From DATGIQ01 sp035295665 (lineage in GTDB: Bacteria > Planctomycetota > Planctomycetia > Gemmatales > Gemmataceae): 27,623 bases of DNA. Positions 15,544 to 22,433 of this stretch are shown here, piece after piece; the first letter of the stretch is position 1, and each line of letters opens with the position of its first letter. Where the stretch lies: the NCBI GenBank assembly GCA_035295665.1, contig DATGIQ010000031.1:1-27623 (forward strand). Reading direction: 5' to 3'. A program made the translations under genes and the position numbers. The notes below the pieces were generated by a model. The model searched no databases and was not told the origin of the DNA. It saw nothing but the letters and a program-made list of their open reading frames with translations.

Positions 15544-16821
15544 ATGAAATCGGAAGAAACCCGACCGATTGCGGCAACATCCGTTGAACAGGTACGGCAA
15601 GTCGTTGACGAGATCTACCGCTCCGAATCGCGTCAGGTACTGGCCACCTTGATCCGCCTTCTGGGCGACTTCGACCTTGCCGAGGAGGCCCTGCACGAAG
15701 CGTTTGCCGCGGCTATGGAGCGGTGGCCACGCGACGGCTTGCCGGCAAATCCCCGCGCCTGGCTCATTTCCGCCGGCCGTTTCCGGACAGTGGATGCGCT
15801 ACGGCGTCGGGCACGCTTGGATGCCTCACTCGCGCACTTAGCCAATCGACTCGAAGAAGTAGCGCGCGCCAACGCGGCCAAGGATGAGGAGCTGGAAGAC
15901 GATCAGCTTCGGCTCATCTTCACGTGCTGCCATCCCGCGCTGGCGTCGAGCACGCAGGTGGCGCTCACGCTCCGGGAAGTGTGCGGCTTGACCACCGAGG
16001 AAATTGCCAGCGCATTCCTCAGCTCTCCCCCGACGATTGCGCAGCGCATTGTCCGCGGCAAGGCCAAAATTCGCACCGCGCGAATCCCCTATCAAGTGCC
16101 GTCGACCACCGAACTCCCGGAACGACTCGATTCCGTATTGGCAGTCATTTACCTCGTTTTCAACGAAGGGTACTCGGCCTCGTCGGGTAGCTCGGTGACC
16201 CGGCTGGACCTCTCCGAGGAAGCGATTCGGCTCGGGCGTCTGCTGGTTGGCCTGTTGCCCGATCCCGAGGCGAGGGGGCTCCTGGCCTTGATGCTCTTGC
16301 AAGAATCGCGGCGGACAGCGCGGACTTCACCGGAAGGCGACATCATCCTGCTCGAAGATCAGGACCGCTCGCTCTGGGACCAGGCCAAGATCACCGAAGC
16401 CAGCTCGCTGGTTGAGCGGGCGATTGCATCGCAACGGTTTGGTGCGTACACCCTTCAGGCGGCCATCGCAGGAGTGCACGCTGCGGCACCGACGGCGGCG
16501 GAGACGGACTGGGCCCAGATGGTGGCGTTGTACGACATTCTTGCCCAGGCTGCGCCCAGTCCCGTTGTTGCCTTGAACCGGGCCGTGGCGGTGGCCATGC
16601 GCGACGGCCACCGGGAGGGACTGGAGCTGATCGAGGCGATCCTGGCCCGCGGGGAGTTGGCCGACTACCACCTGGCTCATGCAGCGCGAGCCGATCTATG
16701 CCGGCGGCTGGGACGGACGGCCGACGCTCGACAATCCTACCAGCGAGCCCTTGCATTGGCCCGACAGGAGCCGGAACGCCGATTCCTCGAAAGACGCCTG
16801 CACGAGCTGGGCCAAAAATAA
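15544..16821 (+). CDS. ECF-type RNA polymerase sigma factor, ECF42 group, with C-terminal TPR extension
   Basis: A 425-residue protein, about twice the size of a classical ECF sigma factor. Sigma2 lies at about 20-90 (ATLIRLLGDFDLAEEALHEA, then NPRAWLISAGRFRTVDALRR). Sigma4 lies at about 118-175 (DQLRLIFTCCHPALASSTQV, LREVCGLTTEEIASAF, PTIAQRIVRGKAKIR, with its helix-turn-helix). Then comes the long extension typical of ECF42, beginning LAVIYLVFNEGYSASSG, a highly conserved motif, and ending in TPR-like helices (YQRALALARQEPERRFLERR). Group ECF42 is known to lack an anti-sigma partner and to sit next to DGPF (YCII-related) genes, exactly as here. The ATG at 15544 follows GAAGGA; an in-frame extension to 15397 crosses the hairpin and is rejected. 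It probably controls the downstream cluster. Confidence 0.92.
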   Translation: MKSEETRPIAATSVEQVRQVVDEIYRSESRQVLATLIRLLGDFDLAEEALHEAFAAAMERWPRDGLPANPRAWLISAGRFRTVDALRRRARLDASLAHLANRLEEVARANAAKDEELEDDQLRLIFTCCHPALASSTQVALTLREVCGLTTEEIASAFLSSPPTIAQRIVRGKAKIRTARIPYQVPSTTELPERLDSVLAVIYLVFNEGYSASSGSSVTRLDLSEEAIRLGRLLVGLLPDPEARGLLALMLLQESRRTARTSPEGDIILLEDQDRSLWDQAKITEASSLVERAIASQRFGAYTLQAAIAGVHAAAPTAAETDWAQMVALYDILAQAAPSPVVALNRAVAVAMRDGHREGLELIEAILARGELADYHLAHAARADLCRRLGRTADARQSYQRALALARQEPERRFLERRLHELGQK

Positions 16822-16831
16822 TTTGCACCCC

Positions 16832-16858
16832 TGTCGATTTTTTGGCTTCCCGAACGAC
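16832..16858 (+). promoter_or_regulatory. Candidate ECF42-dependent promoter (TGTCGA-N17-CGAC)
   Basis: TGTCGA (16832-16837) is followed by a 17-nt spacer and CGAC (16855-16858), 10 bp after the sigma-factor stop codon and about 50 nt before the first DGPF gene. From memory of published work on ECF42, its target promoters have TGTCGA at -35 and a CGA/TC-type -10. I found no other TGTCGA in an intergenic gap of this cluster. A hexamer match in a gap of about 90 bp has roughly a 2% chance of arising at random. Confidence 0.55.
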
Positions 16859-16910
16859 TACTTGGTGGGAAGAGGAACTCAACCAACCCATGAACCAGGA
16901 GGAGAATACC

Positions 16911-17270
16911 GTGAAATACCTGTTGCTCATCTATACCGACGAAAAGGTATGGACGGAAAATGAGCGGGAGAAGTGCATTGCCGAGTCTACCCAGCTTACC
17001 CATGAACTCCACGCCAAGGGGCAATACCTGCGTGCCGCCCCCCTGCACCCGGTTGCCACGGCGACGAGTGTCCGGGTCCGCAACGGCAAACGCCTGGTAA
17101 CGGACGGGCCGTTCGCCGAGACACATGAACAGCTCGGGGGATTCTTTCTGATCGATGCTGCCGATCTTGATGAAGCAATCGAAATCGCGGCCCGCATTCC
17201 GGGTGCCCGCAAGGGCACGGTGGAAGTCCGGCCGATCATGGAGCTGGCGGGGCTCCCGGAAGTGAAATAG
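16911..17270 (+). CDS. DGPF/YCII-related protein 1
   Basis: A 119-residue protein of the DGPF (YCII-related, PF03795-like) family: a small dimeric alpha/beta ferredoxin-like fold of unknown biochemical role, often under ECF42 control. The start KYLLLIYTDEK and the motif LVTDGPFAETHEQLGGF (DGPF at 65-68) are diagnostic; it ends with AARIPGARKGTVEVRPIMEL. I chose the GTG at 16911 because it gives the family start and has AGGAGG 8 nt upstream. The ATG at 16890 would add seven residues that overlap this ribosome-binding site. It is the first gene after the sigma factor and directly downstream of the candidate promoter. Confidence 0.9.
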   Translation: MKYLLLIYTDEKVWTENEREKCIAESTQLTHELHAKGQYLRAAPLHPVATATSVRVRNGKRLVTDGPFAETHEQLGGFFLIDAADLDEAIEIAARIPGARKGTVEVRPIMELAGLPEVK

Positions 17271-17305
17271 GGATAGGTCGCTCGATCAAGGAAAGGAACA
17301 TTCCC

Positions 17306-17710
17306 ATGCAATCAGAGATCCTGGCCGTGCCCGTTTCGAAAGGCGTACGTTGGACCGGAAGTGTCCTGAGCATCCTGCCGGCGCTCTTTCTGCTCTTCGA
17401 CGCGGCCATGAAACTGGTGAAGCCAGCTTTTGTCGTGGAAGCCACGGTTCGCCTGGGATATTCGGAGAGCGTGATTCTTCCGCTCGGGGTGGTCTTGCTG
17501 GCCTGCACGGTTCTTTACCTGATCCCGCGCACGGCGGTCCTTGGAGCGATCCTGCTGACCGGGTACCTGGGCGGGGCGGTGGCGACCCATCTCCAGCACG
17601 GGGACAGCGCCTTCGAAATCGTATTTCCCGTCCTGTTCGGCGCGCTGCTGTGGGGCGACCTGGTGCTGCGCGACCGGCAGTTGCGCACCCTGGTTCCTTG
17701 GCGGAGTTAA
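17306..17710 (+). CDS. DoxX-like integral membrane protein
   Basis: A 134-residue protein with four predicted membrane helices: about 17-35 (TGSVLSILPALFLLFDAAM), 52-73, 76-95 (AVLGAILLTGYLGGAVATHL) and 103-120 (IVFPVLFGALLWGDLVL). The pattern, with KLVKP after helix 1 and a 'GYLGGAVATH' signature in helix 3, is that of the DoxX-like family (PF13564 type). These are small membrane proteins of uncertain function, frequently linked to redox or stress genes and found in ECF42/DGPF clusters. Ribosome-binding site AAGGAAAGGAA upstream of the ATG. It lies 35 bp after DGPF protein 1 and 40 bp before DGPF protein 2. Confidence 0.85.
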   Translation: MQSEILAVPVSKGVRWTGSVLSILPALFLLFDAAMKLVKPAFVVEATVRLGYSESVILPLGVVLLACTVLYLIPRTAVLGAILLTGYLGGAVATHLQHGDSAFEIVFPVLFGALLWGDLVLRDRQLRTLVPWRS

Positions 17711-17750
17711 TGTGCCCATCAACGATTCTTCATGCACGTGAGGTGTTCCC

Positions 17751-18179
17751 ATGAAAGTCATGGTTTTAGTCAAAGCCAACAAGGATTCCGAGGCCGGCGT
17801 GATGCCGAGCCAGCAACTTCTCGAGGAAATGGGCAAGTTCAACGAGGAGCTGGCCAAGGCCGGCATTCTCCTGGCAGCCGAGGGGCTTCAGCCCAGCTCC
17901 AAGGGCAAGCGGATCCGCTTCTCCGGCCGCGGCCGCACGGTAATCGATGGGCCCTTCGCCGAGACCAAGGAGCTGCTCGCCGGGTTCTGGCTGTGGAAAG
18001 TGAAATCCATGGAGGAGGCCGTTGAGTGGATCAAGCGCTGCCCCAATCCCCACAACGAGGATGGCGAGATCGAGATTCGTCCGGTGTTCGATCCTGAAGA
18101 CTTCGCGCCCTGCGACCCCAGCGGTAAACTCCGGGCCGCGGAAGCACGTCTGCGCGAACAGAACAAACAACATGGTTGA
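17751..18179 (+). CDS. DGPF/YCII-related protein 2
   Basis: A 142-residue member of the DGPF family with the start KVMVLVKANKDSE and the motif TVIDGPFAETKELLAGFWLW (DGPF at 66-69), followed by WIKRCPNPHNEDGEIEIRPV. The MVLVKANKDSEAG N-terminus and the PNP segment place it in the longer DGPF subfamily, different from proteins 1 and 3. Its C-terminal tail is charged (AAEARLREQNKQHG). It sits in the same direction as the sigma-factor gene and probably belongs to the same operon. A weak ribosome-binding site (GAGGTG) precedes the ATG. Confidence 0.9.
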   Translation: MKVMVLVKANKDSEAGVMPSQQLLEEMGKFNEELAKAGILLAAEGLQPSSKGKRIRFSGRGRTVIDGPFAETKELLAGFWLWKVKSMEEAVEWIKRCPNPHNEDGEIEIRPVFDPEDFAPCDPSGKLRAAEARLREQNKQHG

Positions 18180-18225
18180 CAAGAGCGTCGAAACCATAAG
18201 CCAACGACAAACCAAGGAGCATTCC

Positions 18226-18636
18226 ATGCAAGCCAGTCCTTATCTGTTGTTCAATGGCCAATGCGAAGCGGCGTTCAGGTTCTATGCGCGGTGCCTGGAC
18301 GGCACAATTGAAGCCATGATGCCGCACGAAGGCACTCCATGTGCAGAGCAGGTGCCGCCGGATTGGCTCAAGAAAATCCTTCATGCCCGTCTGAGAGTGG
18401 GCGACACCATCTTGCTGGCTTCGGACTGTCCGCCGGATCGCTACAAGAAACCCGAAGGCTTCTCCGTGACCCTCCTGGTCAAGCAACCGGCAGAGGCAGA
18501 GCGCGTCTTTCACGCCTTGGCAGATAACGGCACGGTGCGAATGCCGATCCAGAGGACGTTCTGGTCCGCCCGATTTGGCATGCTTGTCGATCAGTTCGGC
18601 ATCCCCTGGATGATTAACTGCGAGCAACCAGCGTAA
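18226..18636 (+). CDS. VOC-superfamily (PhnB-like) protein 1
   Basis: A 136-residue protein of the vicinal-oxygen-chelate superfamily, PhnB-like branch. Signs: QASPYLLFNGQCEAAFRFYA at the start, EGTPCAEQVPPDWLKKILHA, then LRVGDTILLASDCPPD, FSVTLLVKQPAEAERVFHAL and FGMLVDQFGIPWMINCEQ at the end. The family includes glyoxalase-like enzymes and resistance proteins; the substrate is not known. The usual metal ligand positions cannot be judged confidently here. The ATG at 18226 has AAGGAG 6 nt upstream; an upstream in-frame extension overlaps DGPF protein 2 and is ignored. Part of the sigma-factor cluster. Confidence 0.85.
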   Translation: MQASPYLLFNGQCEAAFRFYARCLDGTIEAMMPHEGTPCAEQVPPDWLKKILHARLRVGDTILLASDCPPDRYKKPEGFSVTLLVKQPAEAERVFHALADNGTVRMPIQRTFWSARFGMLVDQFGIPWMINCEQPA

Positions 18637-18726
18637 TTGCGGCATGGTTCCGGGAATGCTCCATAACATGTTCGGCGCGGGAAGAGGATTGTGGAGCAGG
18701 ATTTCTACCACAAACGGGAGGTGTCC

Positions 18727-19617
18727 ATGAACGTGCGTCTGACGAGAATGGTGTCGCTCATCGTGTGCCTTGGGCTCGTGACGTCGGTGATCCTCGGCAG
18801 AGAGTCCGACGCCAAGCTGACCAAGAAAACGGTCCGTGCCGACGACGGGCTGAGCATCGCCTGCGAAGTCGCCGGCCAGGGCGACACGGCTCTCATCTTC
18901 CTGCACGGCTGGTGCGGCGACCGCGCCTATTGGAAGCATCAGGTTGATCCATTCGCTGCCGATTACCGCATCGTCACCCTCGATCAAGCCGGGCATGGCG
19001 AATCGGGGAAGGACCGCAAGGTCTGGACTGCCTCCGCTTTGGCCGACGATGTCGCGGCGGTGGTCAAGGCGCTCGGCCTCAAACGGGTGATTCTCGTTGG
19101 CCATTCGATGGGCGGGCCGATTGCTCTCCTGGCTGCCAAACGGATGCCGGGGACGGTCGTGGCCGTGATCGGTGTCGATACCCTGCAAAACGCCGAATTC
19201 AAGATGCCCGAAGAGGTATCGAAGAAGTTCCTCGAAAGCTTCGAGAAGGATTTCAAAGAGACGATGCGGTCCGGGTTCGCTGGATTACTGCACGAGAAAA
19301 CGGACCCCGAATTGAAGAACTGGATCTTGACCCGGGCGGAGGCACAGGATCAGCAGATGGCTCTCGGCCTCATGCGCGATCTGATCGGTCTCGATTCGAA
19401 AAAACTGCTGAAAGAAGCCCAGACGCCGGTGCGCTGCATCAACTCTGCCGGTGGGTTTGCGTTCTTCACGCCGACGGCCATTGCGATCAACAAGAAGTAC
19501 GCCGACTACAATGCGGTCACCATCGAAGAAGTCGGCCACTACCCGATGCTGGAGAAGCCCGCGGAGTTCAACCAAAAGCTTCGGGACGTGCTCAAGGAAT
19601 TCGCCACCAAGAAATGA
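18727..19617 (+). CDS. Exported alpha/beta hydrolase
   Basis: A 296-residue alpha/beta hydrolase. Residues 1-23 form a likely signal peptide or signal anchor (MVSLIVCLGLVTSVILG after a basic start). The catalytic fold shows ALIFLHGWCGDRAYWKHQ (oxyanion HG), RIVTLDQAGHGESG, the nucleophile elbow VGHSMGGPIALLA (Ser127) and VGHYPMLEKP (His271). The usual acid position, after beta-strand 7 (TPVRCINSAGG), has no Asp or Glu; Asp151 (VIGVDTLQ, after strand 6) may take over, as in some members. It could act on esters or lactones outside the cytoplasm. The ATG at 18727 has GGGAGG upstream (18716 region); the longer frame from 18691 lacks one. Same direction, within the ECF42 cluster. Confidence 0.85.
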   Translation: MNVRLTRMVSLIVCLGLVTSVILGRESDAKLTKKTVRADDGLSIACEVAGQGDTALIFLHGWCGDRAYWKHQVDPFAADYRIVTLDQAGHGESGKDRKVWTASALADDVAAVVKALGLKRVILVGHSMGGPIALLAAKRMPGTVVAVIGVDTLQNAEFKMPEEVSKKFLESFEKDFKETMRSGFAGLLHEKTDPELKNWILTRAEAQDQQMALGLMRDLIGLDSKKLLKEAQTPVRCINSAGGFAFFTPTAIAINKKYADYNAVTIEEVGHYPMLEKPAEFNQKLRDVLKEFATKK

Positions 19618-19645
19618 GCCCGTCACCCCCGGAGGAGAGGCAACG

Positions 19646-20077
19646 ATGAAATACGCCTGTCTGGTCTACCATGAAGCCGACAAGGTGGCCCGCCTGTCCG
19701 AGGCGGAGCAACTGGCCGCGATCCTCGCCGAGTGCGAAGCCGCGAGCCTCTGGAAAGCGGAACTGGAGCAGGGCGGCCACCATGTCTATTCCGCAGGGCT
19801 ACAGAGTATCCGCACGGCCATGACTGTGCGAAATCGCAACGGCGCGGTGTCCGTGTCGGACGGGCCATTTGCCGAGACCAAGGAGTTCCTGGGCGGCTTC
19901 ACGATCATCGAGGCCCGCGACCTCACTGAGGCGATCCAGCTCGCCTCGCAATTTGCCTCCGGGCTCGTGACCGTGGAAGTCCGCCCACTCCTGGATGCGA
20001 ACGCCCAAGTGACCGATCCGCTCGATCAGAAGATCGCCGCGGCCCTGCGCCAGCGGCTCCAGCAGAATTCGCCCTGA
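19646..20077 (+). CDS. DGPF/YCII-related protein 3
   Basis: A 143-residue DGPF-family protein. It has the classic start KYACLVYHEADKVARLSEAE and motif VSVSDGPFAETKEFLGGFTI (DGPF at 72-75), followed by EAIQLASQFASGLVTVEVRP and a C-terminal tail (LDQKIAAALRQRLQQNSP). It resembles the type sometimes found as the DGPF partner directly beside ECF42 genes. Ribosome-binding site GGAGGAGAGG; the ATG at 19646 is chosen by family start. It lies 28 bp after the hydrolase gene and 26 bp before the next VOC gene, so co-transcription is likely. Confidence 0.9.
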   Translation: MKYACLVYHEADKVARLSEAEQLAAILAECEAASLWKAELEQGGHHVYSAGLQSIRTAMTVRNRNGAVSVSDGPFAETKEFLGGFTIIEARDLTEAIQLASQFASGLVTVEVRPLLDANAQVTDPLDQKIAAALRQRLQQNSP

Positions 20078-20103
20078 CCAAGATGATTCAAGGAGAGGAC
20101 AAG

Positions 20104-20577
20104 ATGCAGAAGATCACTCCATGCCTCTGGTTCGATGGCAACGCTGAGGAAGCGGCACGCTTCTATAGCGCCATCTTCCAGAATGCCCAGATCAACAAGA
20201 TCGCGCGCTACGGCGAAGGTGGGCCGCGACCCAAGGGCAGCGCACTGGCTGTGGAGTTCCAGCTCGACGGACAGGAATTCCTCGCGCTCAACGGTGGGCC
20301 GCAATTTACGTTTACCGAGGCCATCTCGTTCATCGTCAACTGCGAAACGCAAGAGGAAGTGGACCGGATGTGGGCGAAGCTCTCCGAAGGGGGAGAAGAG
20401 GTGCAATGCGGCTGGGTAAAGGACAAGTATGGGATATCGTGGCAGATCGTCCCTACCATCCTGGGCAAAATGATGGCCGATCCCGATCCGGCGCGGGCGG
20501 CGAGAGTCTTGCAGGCAATGATGCAGATGAAAAAGCTCAATATCAACGAACTAAGAAAGGCCTACGAGCGGCAGTGA
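20104..20577 (+). CDS. VOC-superfamily (PhnB-like) protein 2
   Basis: A 157-residue PhnB-like VOC protein of the '3-demethylubiquinone-9 3-methyltransferase' annotation group. Evidence: MQKITPCLWFDGNAEEAARF, YSAIFQNAQINKIARYGEGG, VEFQLDGQEFLALNGGPQF, AISFIVNCETQEEVDRMWAK, VQCGWVKDKYGISWQIVP and a C-terminal helix (LQAMMQMKKLNINEL). That database name is historical; the true activity is unknown. The ATG at 20104 has AAGGAGAGG upstream. It is the last gene of the same-strand cluster begun by the sigma factor, followed by a 174-bp gap with no good terminator visible. Confidence 0.88.
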   Translation: MQKITPCLWFDGNAEEAARFYSAIFQNAQINKIARYGEGGPRPKGSALAVEFQLDGQEFLALNGGPQFTFTEAISFIVNCETQEEVDRMWAKLSEGGEEVQCGWVKDKYGISWQIVPTILGKMMADPDPARAARVLQAMMQMKKLNINELRKAYERQ

Positions 20578-20751
20578 AATAGAGTCCAGCAACTCGCTGG
20601 TTGAAACCAAATCTTCACCGATCCTTCTTTGACTGAGCCGACCCGGCGAAGTAAAGTTGAATGACAGCCTTCACGTTCCACGCCATTTCCAGGGCTGGGC
20701 GGGTGGTGGATGCCCGCTCCTGATCCTCTGGCCCGACACCGGAGCACTTCC

Positions 20752-22407
20752 ATGAGCGATGCGTTGCCTTGCGAAGTCACCGTCACCGAGCTTCCGGACG
20801 GCGTCCACTACCGGCTGCCACGTCGCAAAGCGGGGCAGTTCACGGACCGAGCGAAGTTCCACCTGTTCGTCTCCTTTCTCGCCGTCCCGTTCCTTTCGTT
20901 CTGGCTCTGGATTGTGGGCTCCGGCATCGACTGGCACGATCTCTTTCGACCGGAGAATGGATTTTTACTGATCTTTCTGGCGGCAGGCGTGTGGATGCTC
21001 TTTCTGCCCTTGTGTTTCGCAGGGCGGGCTGTCTTCCTGTACGCCGGTCACAGCGAAATCGAGCTGCGCTGCGGCATCCTACGCCGTGGCGAGCGGTGGG
21101 GCTGGCTGCGCTGGGGCTGGAAACGTTCGATTGCTGGCTTGTGCCGGTTCGATGTCTGTGATGCCCTGATGGAGAAGGGCATGGTGCGAGTCTATGCGAA
21201 TCCGGCCGCCGCCACCGAATCCAACATGATCGTACCGGTCTGGGACAAAGACGGTGACCCAGGCGCCAAACGGAACATGCTCGCCCCCGGTTATCCGCGT
21301 GCCTGGCTGTTGCCGCTGGCAAGCGACCTGGCCCGGCGCTGCCAGCTTGGTGTTGTGGAACAGGGTGCCCTCCTGAGCCAGGCCACGCCGATCGCTGTGG
21401 CGGCAGAGCCATTGCCTAACAGTGCCGGCTTCGTGGATCTGCTCACGCAGCCGGCCGGGAGCAAAACCATCGTGTCGCAAACCCCTGAAGCCATGACGGT
21501 GATCGTGCCTTCCAAATGGTCGCGCAGGAAAAACGCGGTGCTCGTGGTGGCCGGCGATAACCTCGCGGTACTCGAGCCCAAGCTCTTCGGTGCCGAACGA
21601 CATCAGTGGTCGCGGAGCCAACTTGCCGACGTCCGGGTCGGCAAAATCATGGACAGCGAAGGCCCCGATACTCCCGTGCTGCACATTCAGCCGTATCCGG
21701 GCGAAGGAAAGCGTTTCCGCCTGCCTCTCGAAGACGAAGCCGAGGCACGCTGGCTGGCGACGATATTGCGCCATGCCCTCCACATGGCGGAGGAAACTCC
21801 ACCGAGCAACGCGGCTCCGTTCCTGGAGCGTCCCGAGCAGCCCGCCGGGAGCCGGATTGTGCAGCAAATGGTAGCGGACGACGTGACGTTGACCGTCCCG
21901 CCTCCGGGCTTTGGACAAACAGACGTCAGAAATCAATTACTCTGCAGCTTGATTTCATTCGGCGTCAGCGCTCTCGTTGCTGCCTTGCTCTGCCTGATTT
22001 TCAAGGACAGGGCGGTTTGGTTACTCATCGCAGGAATCGGGGGCGTGCTGGGCATCGCGTTCCTGGTGGATGCGGTCAGCCGGGCACGCCGGCAGCTGGT
22101 GCTGACCGTGGCCGGCGATACATTGAGCGTGCAGCAATTGAGCCTCTACGGCGTCCGGCACGAACAGTGGCCGCGATGGCGATTAGCCGATGTGCGCGTT
22201 GGCGACACCTTGGTCGGCCGGATCGCCAATGCGTACCTCCGCCAACTTGCCTATGACAGGGCCGAGCCGAGGTATGAGCTGCAAGTCCATCTGCGGAACG
22301 GGGACATCGTCCGCTTTCTGGATGGCTACGGCGACGCGGAGCTGCAATGGTTAGCCACCGTGCTGCGCCGGGCCCTGCATGTCCCGGAGGAAAACTCGGC
22401 TGCGTAG
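20752..22407 (+). CDS. Membrane protein with a duplicated module, function unknown
   Basis: A 551-residue protein that I do not recognise. Two helix pairs are visible: about 36-88 (LFVSFLAVPFLSFWLWIVG; FLLIFLAAGVWMLFLPLCF) and about 402-450 (LLCSLISFGVSALVAALLCL; WLLIAGIGGVLGIAFLVDAV). Each is followed by a beta-rich segment, and the two later segments are clearly repeated. The first has VVAGDNLAVLEPKLFGAERH, QWSRSQLADVRVG and RWLATILRHALHMAEE; the second has TVAGDTLSVQQLSLYGVRHE, QWPRWRLADVRVG and QWLATVLRRALHVPEE. The layout suggests a PH-like domain behind a membrane hairpin, duplicated in tandem. I prefer ATG 20752 (GGAG at -10) to 20710. It ends 26 bp from a convergent gene. Confidence 0.78.
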   Translation: MSDALPCEVTVTELPDGVHYRLPRRKAGQFTDRAKFHLFVSFLAVPFLSFWLWIVGSGIDWHDLFRPENGFLLIFLAAGVWMLFLPLCFAGRAVFLYAGHSEIELRCGILRRGERWGWLRWGWKRSIAGLCRFDVCDALMEKGMVRVYANPAAATESNMIVPVWDKDGDPGAKRNMLAPGYPRAWLLPLASDLARRCQLGVVEQGALLSQATPIAVAAEPLPNSAGFVDLLTQPAGSKTIVSQTPEAMTVIVPSKWSRRKNAVLVVAGDNLAVLEPKLFGAERHQWSRSQLADVRVGKIMDSEGPDTPVLHIQPYPGEGKRFRLPLEDEAEARWLATILRHALHMAEETPPSNAAPFLERPEQPAGSRIVQQMVADDVTLTVPPPGFGQTDVRNQLLCSLISFGVSALVAALLCLIFKDRAVWLLIAGIGGVLGIAFLVDAVSRARRQLVLTVAGDTLSVQQLSLYGVRHEQWPRWRLADVRVGDTLVGRIANAYLRQLAYDRAEPRYELQVHLRNGDIVRFLDGYGDAELQWLATVLRRALHVPEENSAA

Positions 22408-22433
22408 GACCGCAATGGGCTCTGGCCCCGTTC

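Noticed and set aside
22408..22433. Possible bidirectional terminator between the convergent genes
   Set aside because: Only about six pairs including a wobble, and no T-run; too weak to annotate.
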